Positions 61,106 to 64,000 of a stretch of 64,000 nt of DNA are shown piece by piece. Every line of letters starts with the position of its first letter. The stretch's first letter is position 1. The stretch comes from Alkalihalophilus marmarensis DSM 21297 (GTDB lineage: Bacteria > Bacillota > Bacilli > Bacillales > Bacillaceae_D): assembly GCF_000474275.2 (NCBI RefSeq), contig NZ_ATAE01000005.1, forward strand, positions 1 to 64,000, read 5' to 3'. The notes beneath the pieces are model-generated. The model saw only the letters and a program-made list of their open reading frames with translations, searched no databases and was not told where the DNA came from. Made by a program: the position numbers and the translations under genes.

Positions 61106-61399
61106 ATGATGAACTGGCTGCTTGTCATTTCAGAAGGGATTACAAATATTATCAAGCATGCGGAGGAAGGAAGAGTTACGTTATATAGATGTATAGAAAG
61201 GGAAGAACTCTATGCGGTCATTGAAGATAAAGGGCCGGGTTTTCCTCTTGATAGACTTCCAAACATGACTTTATTTGCTGGTTATTCTTCTAAAGAATCC
61301 CTAGGTCAAGGTTTTACATTAATGACTAAAATGACAAAACGAGTATTGCTCTACACATCACCAATCGGCTCAACGATCATCTTAACCTTTGATCTATAG
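61106..61399 (+). CDS. C-terminal part of RsbW/RsbT-like serine kinase (HATPase), in the -1 frame
   Basis: The 97-residue ORF holds the ATP-binding core of an RsbW/SpoIIAB/RsbT-like GHKL kinase: N box S-E-G-I-T-N-I-I-K-H-A and G1 box D-K-G-P-G-F, with G-Q-G-F near the end. The first part of the fold is missing and lies in the preceding frame. Read with a -1 shift near 61085, the two halves join as I-L-E-Q-K-D-I-N-Q-T-K-M-M-N-W, matching the RsbT pattern. It would phosphorylate the STAS antagonist encoded downstream. As written it cannot be a complete domain. Confidence 0.7.
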   Translation: MMNWLLVISEGITNIIKHAEEGRVTLYRCIEREELYAVIEDKGPGFPLDRLPNMTLFAGYSSKESLGQGFTLMTKMTKRVLLYTSPIGSTIILTFDL

Positions 61400-61451
61400 C
61401 TTATATATACCAGCGATGTAGTGAGATATTTGAGAAGACGGAGGAACGATA

Positions 61452-63062
61452 ATGAAAAGGAATACGATTATGTTTCAATTGCTTGTTAAAATCGGCCTTT
61501 TCTTAGGAGTATTGGCATTAATCATTCTTCTAGTAGGTTATTATTTCATAAAGATAAAAGTAGAAGAGTTTCAGCAGGAGCAGGTATATACGGCTACTAG
61601 TATCGTAATGCATGCAATGGATGGAACTCAAGAATCAGCAAATACAATTGAAAGAATGATTGAACAAAGGCTGTATACATCTTCAAAAGGAATTGCTAGT
61701 GATCTTCGTGGAAGAGATGTTGATTCTATTACGATGGAAGAATTACGTGAACTTGCCGTGAGCTGGGGTGTAGAAGAAATCTCACTTTGGGAGAGAGCTG
61801 ATGATGATATTATTATCACACAATCATCTGACCCTACGCAGCTAAATATGAGCTCAAAAAATTGGGGATATTGGTTTACTGCATTTAATCAATTAATGGA
61901 ATTAGAGCCTGTAACAATAGAAGAAGGGCATGCAATGGAGAGATTTTGGGCAGGCCCTGTTTCTCGGGCGGAAAGATTTGAACACATCTATTATAAATTT
62001 GCTTATTATTTTGATGGCACGACTGATTTTATGATTAATGCGTTTATTAGTGATGAAGAAATCTATCGCCAAACCTTTCAGTCAGGACCAACACAAATGA
62101 TAGACAAGATTATTGAAGAGAATATTGATATAGAAGAGATTACAGTAATTAATAGCGGGCCTTGGCTTAATCCCACAGAAGTCGATATTGTAGAGCCGCA
62201 ACGAGATTTGCCTGTTCTACATGGTCATCACACAATTGAAACTGAAGAGGATGCTGCAATGATCACCGAAGTTCAAGAATTATCTGAGATGAGAAGTGTA
62301 GAATTTAGCGATAATCAAATCTCGTACAAAAAAATATACCAGCCTCTTGATAATGGACGTGTCATGACGATAACGATGAATTTAGAGCGCTTAAAAGAAG
62401 TAAGAGATCAATTCTTATTGTTGTTTGTCGGTACATTTTTAGTCGCATCCATAATCTTAATTATCATTATAAGATTAGCTGCAAAGCGGCAGTTAAGACC
62501 AATCGATCAAATAGTAGAGCAAATTCATAAATTAGCAGAAGGAAATTTAACCCACACTATAGATGTCCATGAAAAGAATGAATTTGATTGGTTAGCTGAT
62601 CAATTGAATGAAATGACAGCTCACTTTAACCGTCTTATTACCGAGTTGAAAGATGAATCACATTCTTTAGTTGTAGTATCTAGTTTGCTGTCAAAGCAAG
62701 TTTATTCTTCTGTAAAATCTATGGGGGATACATCAGCTGCTATGACAGCGGAGTCAAAAGATCTTTTATTTGATTTAACAATTACGTTAGAGCAGTTAGC
62801 TGAACTTATTTCTACTATTGATTCCATTTCTCAAGCAGACAGTAATAATATCCATGCAAAAGAATTTTTAGTTCAGGTGCAATCGAAAGTAAAAGAATTA
62901 GAAACTTTCTCTAAAGATCATTCAAATCAAGTAACGAATTTAACATTTATGTTTTATGACACGTTAGAGGAATTGAATGAAGCTTCAAAGAGAATTGATG
63001 CATTATCTGTTGAACTAAATAAAAAAATCAGCTTCTTTAAAGTAGATGAAGAACGGTTATAA
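61452..63062 (+). CDS. Membrane sensor with extracellular domain and HAMP (no kinase or chemotaxis output)
   Basis: This is a 536-residue protein. The first helix (about 10-33) is followed by a ~280-residue external domain, possibly of the Cache type. A second helix lies at about 319-342, with HAMP (about 343-395, P-I-D-Q-I-V-E-Q-I) after it. A helical cytosolic tail of ~140 residues has no kinase or methyl-accepting signature. Such a sensor could pass its signal to the SpoIIE-type phosphatase or the STAS protein encoded next. GGAGGAACG ribosome binding site. Confidence 0.78.
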   Translation: MKRNTIMFQLLVKIGLFLGVLALIILLVGYYFIKIKVEEFQQEQVYTATSIVMHAMDGTQESANTIERMIEQRLYTSSKGIASDLRGRDVDSITMEELRELAVSWGVEEISLWERADDDIIITQSSDPTQLNMSSKNWGYWFTAFNQLMELEPVTIEEGHAMERFWAGPVSRAERFEHIYYKFAYYFDGTTDFMINAFISDEEIYRQTFQSGPTQMIDKIIEENIDIEEITVINSGPWLNPTEVDIVEPQRDLPVLHGHHTIETEEDAAMITEVQELSEMRSVEFSDNQISYKKIYQPLDNGRVMTITMNLERLKEVRDQFLLLFVGTFLVASIILIIIIRLAAKRQLRPIDQIVEQIHKLAEGNLTHTIDVHEKNEFDWLADQLNEMTAHFNRLITELKDESHSLVVVSSLLSKQVYSSVKSMGDTSAAMTAESKDLLFDLTITLEQLAELISTIDSISQADSNNIHAKEFLVQVQSKVKELETFSKDHSNQVTNLTFMFYDTLEELNEASKRIDALSVELNKKISFFKVDEERL

Positions 63063-63101
63063 ATACAATTAGTCATGGCATAGAAGGAGGGGGAGATAAA
63101 G

Positions 63102-63431
63102 ATGAATTTAACCATACAACAAGAAAAGATAGGAAATGTAATGACACTTCATCTAAAAGGTGTTTTAGATATCTCCACTACTAATGAGATTGATCAATAC
63201 TTGCCCTTGATAAATGAAAGTATAGAGAAGTTAATTGTTGATTTTAACAATGTTCATTTTATTGATTCAACAGGTGTAGGGACGGTGATGGCCCTCATCT
63301 TCCTATCAGCTGATCATCAATTTAAGCTTGAGTTTGTGGGGATGAATGACATGACTGATCAAATCTTTGAAATGGTCGGAGTTTACCAAGTGCTCGAGTC
63401 AGTCCAGAGGGGGTGGGGTAATGTATTATAA
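63102..63431 (+). CDS. STAS-domain anti-sigma factor antagonist (RsbV/SpoIIAA-like)
   Basis: The 109-residue single-domain STAS protein has the phosphorylation block F-I-D-S-T-G-V-G near residue 62-69, with the serine in D-S-T-G, as in SpoIIAA and RsbV. It would be phosphorylated by the upstream RsbW-like kinase and dephosphorylated by the phosphatase whose gene overlaps its 3' end. AGAAGGAGGGGGAG site before the ATG. Confidence 0.9.
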   Translation: MNLTIQQEKIGNVMTLHLKGVLDISTTNEIDQYLPLINESIEKLIVDFNNVHFIDSTGVGTVMALIFLSADHQFKLEFVGMNDMTDQIFEMVGVYQVLESVQRGWGNVL

Positions 63432-64000
63432 CGGAATGAGTTTTTCAAGGAAAACCATGAATGAAGAAACAATAAGTTTAGAGAAAACACTTCAAAGAGA
63501 AATTAATTTAGCGAAAAACATACAATCCAAATTATTAAATGCCTCAACCCCTACGTTTGAGAAAGGCGAAGTGATAGGTTCTTCTGTTCCGGCACGATTA
63601 ATTGGCGGAGATTATTATGATTTTTATCCACTTGTTAACGGGAAAATTCGCATTGTTATCGGAGATGTGATGGGAAAAGGCATTCCTGCAGCGATGCTGA
63701 TGATTTTAACAAGGGGAGCTTTTCGAACAGCTGCGGAGAGTAAATCAAGTCCAGGAGAGACGTTATCTTCTATGAATCAAGCTCTTTTTACTGATCTAAG
63801 AACACTTAAGTCATTTGTTACTTTGTTTTGCGCCGATTGGGATCCTGAATCAAATGAGTTAACATACGCAAATGCAGGACATAATATGCCATTGTTTATT
63901 AACGGAGAAACAGGAGAAGTAAGTGAAATTCCTAAAGTATCTGGCATTATGGTAGGTGGCTTGAAGGACCAATCGTATGAAGAAAAGTCAGTACGATTGA
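63421..64000 (+). CDS. SpoIIE/RsbU-family PP2C phosphatase (3' end beyond the window)
   Basis: The readable 193 codons start with a short helical leader (L-E-K-T-L-Q-R-E-I-N-L-A-K-N-I-Q). The SpoIIE-type PP2C domain follows, with metal-site blocks I-G-G-D-Y-Y-D-F, I-G-D-V-M-G-K-G and A-N-A-G-H-N. The ATG at 63421 overlaps the STAS gene by 11 bases, suggesting coupled translation, with GAGGGGGTGGGG just before it. The usual N-terminal sensor is very short, so the separate HAMP protein encoded upstream may supply the signal. The gene is cut by the window end. Confidence 0.9.
   Translation, partial: MYYNGMSFSRKTMNEETISLEKTLQREINLAKNIQSKLLNASTPTFEKGEVIGSSVPARLIGGDYYDFYPLVNGKIRIVIGDVMGKGIPAAMLMILTRGAFRTAAESKSSPGETLSSMNQALFTDLRTLKSFVTLFCADWDPESNELTYANAGHNMPLFINGETGEVSEIPKVSGIMVGGLKDQSYEEKSVRL

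Overview
The window is chromosomal DNA from an endospore-forming, AT-rich Gram-positive bacterium of the Bacillaceae. Three things show this: two GerA-type spore germinant receptor operons, an uninterrupted gene for the mother-cell sporulation sigma factor SigK, and many genes with Bacillus subtilis counterparts (mtnN, YrhC, YrzA, lplJ, YtxH, YdhK families). Strong GGAGG-type ribosome binding sites and stem-loop plus T-tract terminators are typical of Firmicutes. I see no rRNA, tRNA, CRISPR array, insertion sequence or prophage. A soil or alkaliphilic Bacillus relative is plausible, but I cannot assign a species.

Layout. 1-10.8 kb: a broken gerA-type gene followed by intact B and C subunit genes and a 49-residue membrane ORF; a convergent FAD oxidoreductase; a lone molybdopterin oxidoreductase; then a complete second germinant receptor operon in the order B-A-C. 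11.2-13.9 kb: PEP carboxylase (ppc). 14.0-25.0 kb: a divergent catabolic cluster around a sigma-54-dependent activator. One arm (minus strand) encodes an ACAD10/11-type acyl-CoA dehydrogenase, an ACAD10/11-type phosphotransferase and a ComB-like phosphatase. The other arm (plus strand) encodes two AMP-forming acyl-CoA ligases, an SDR, an AtoE-type short-chain fatty acid transporter and a flavin reductase-like protein. Both arms have textbook -24/-12 promoters, and the plus arm also has three matching 16-bp activator-type sites and a perfect CcpA cre box. The gene content parallels the levulinate/4-hydroxyacid (Lva) pathway of Pseudomonas, so I read it as a Gram-positive 4-hydroxyacid catabolic system. 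This is the most exciting item in the window.

25-53.6 kb is mostly housekeeping and accessory genes: mtnN, YrhC, an acetate-type sodium symporter with a small partner, a DHA2 exporter, a CoA-type NUDIX hydrolase, a MarR regulator, lplJ, a DUF4397 surface protein with its own class F sortase, a PAP2 phosphatase, a V4R-STAS protein, an MFS exporter with a winged-helix regulator, an SLT-SH3-SLH wall protein, an M20 peptidase, a ccdA-tlpA-two-component operon, sigK, an acyltransferase, a DUF1541 lipoprotein and a hydrolase/reductase pair.

53.7-64 kb is a dense signalling region: a decayed chemoreceptor relic, an MHYT-PAS-histidine kinase with a LytTR regulator, then one gene run encoding a degenerate receiver, an HD-GYP protein fused to a B12-binding-like domain, a frameshifted RsbT/RsbW-like ATPase, a HAMP membrane sensor, a STAS antagonist and a SpoIIE/RsbU-type phosphatase cut by the right edge. 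The last genes look like a complete partner-switching module with its own membrane sensor and a c-di-GMP-linked component.
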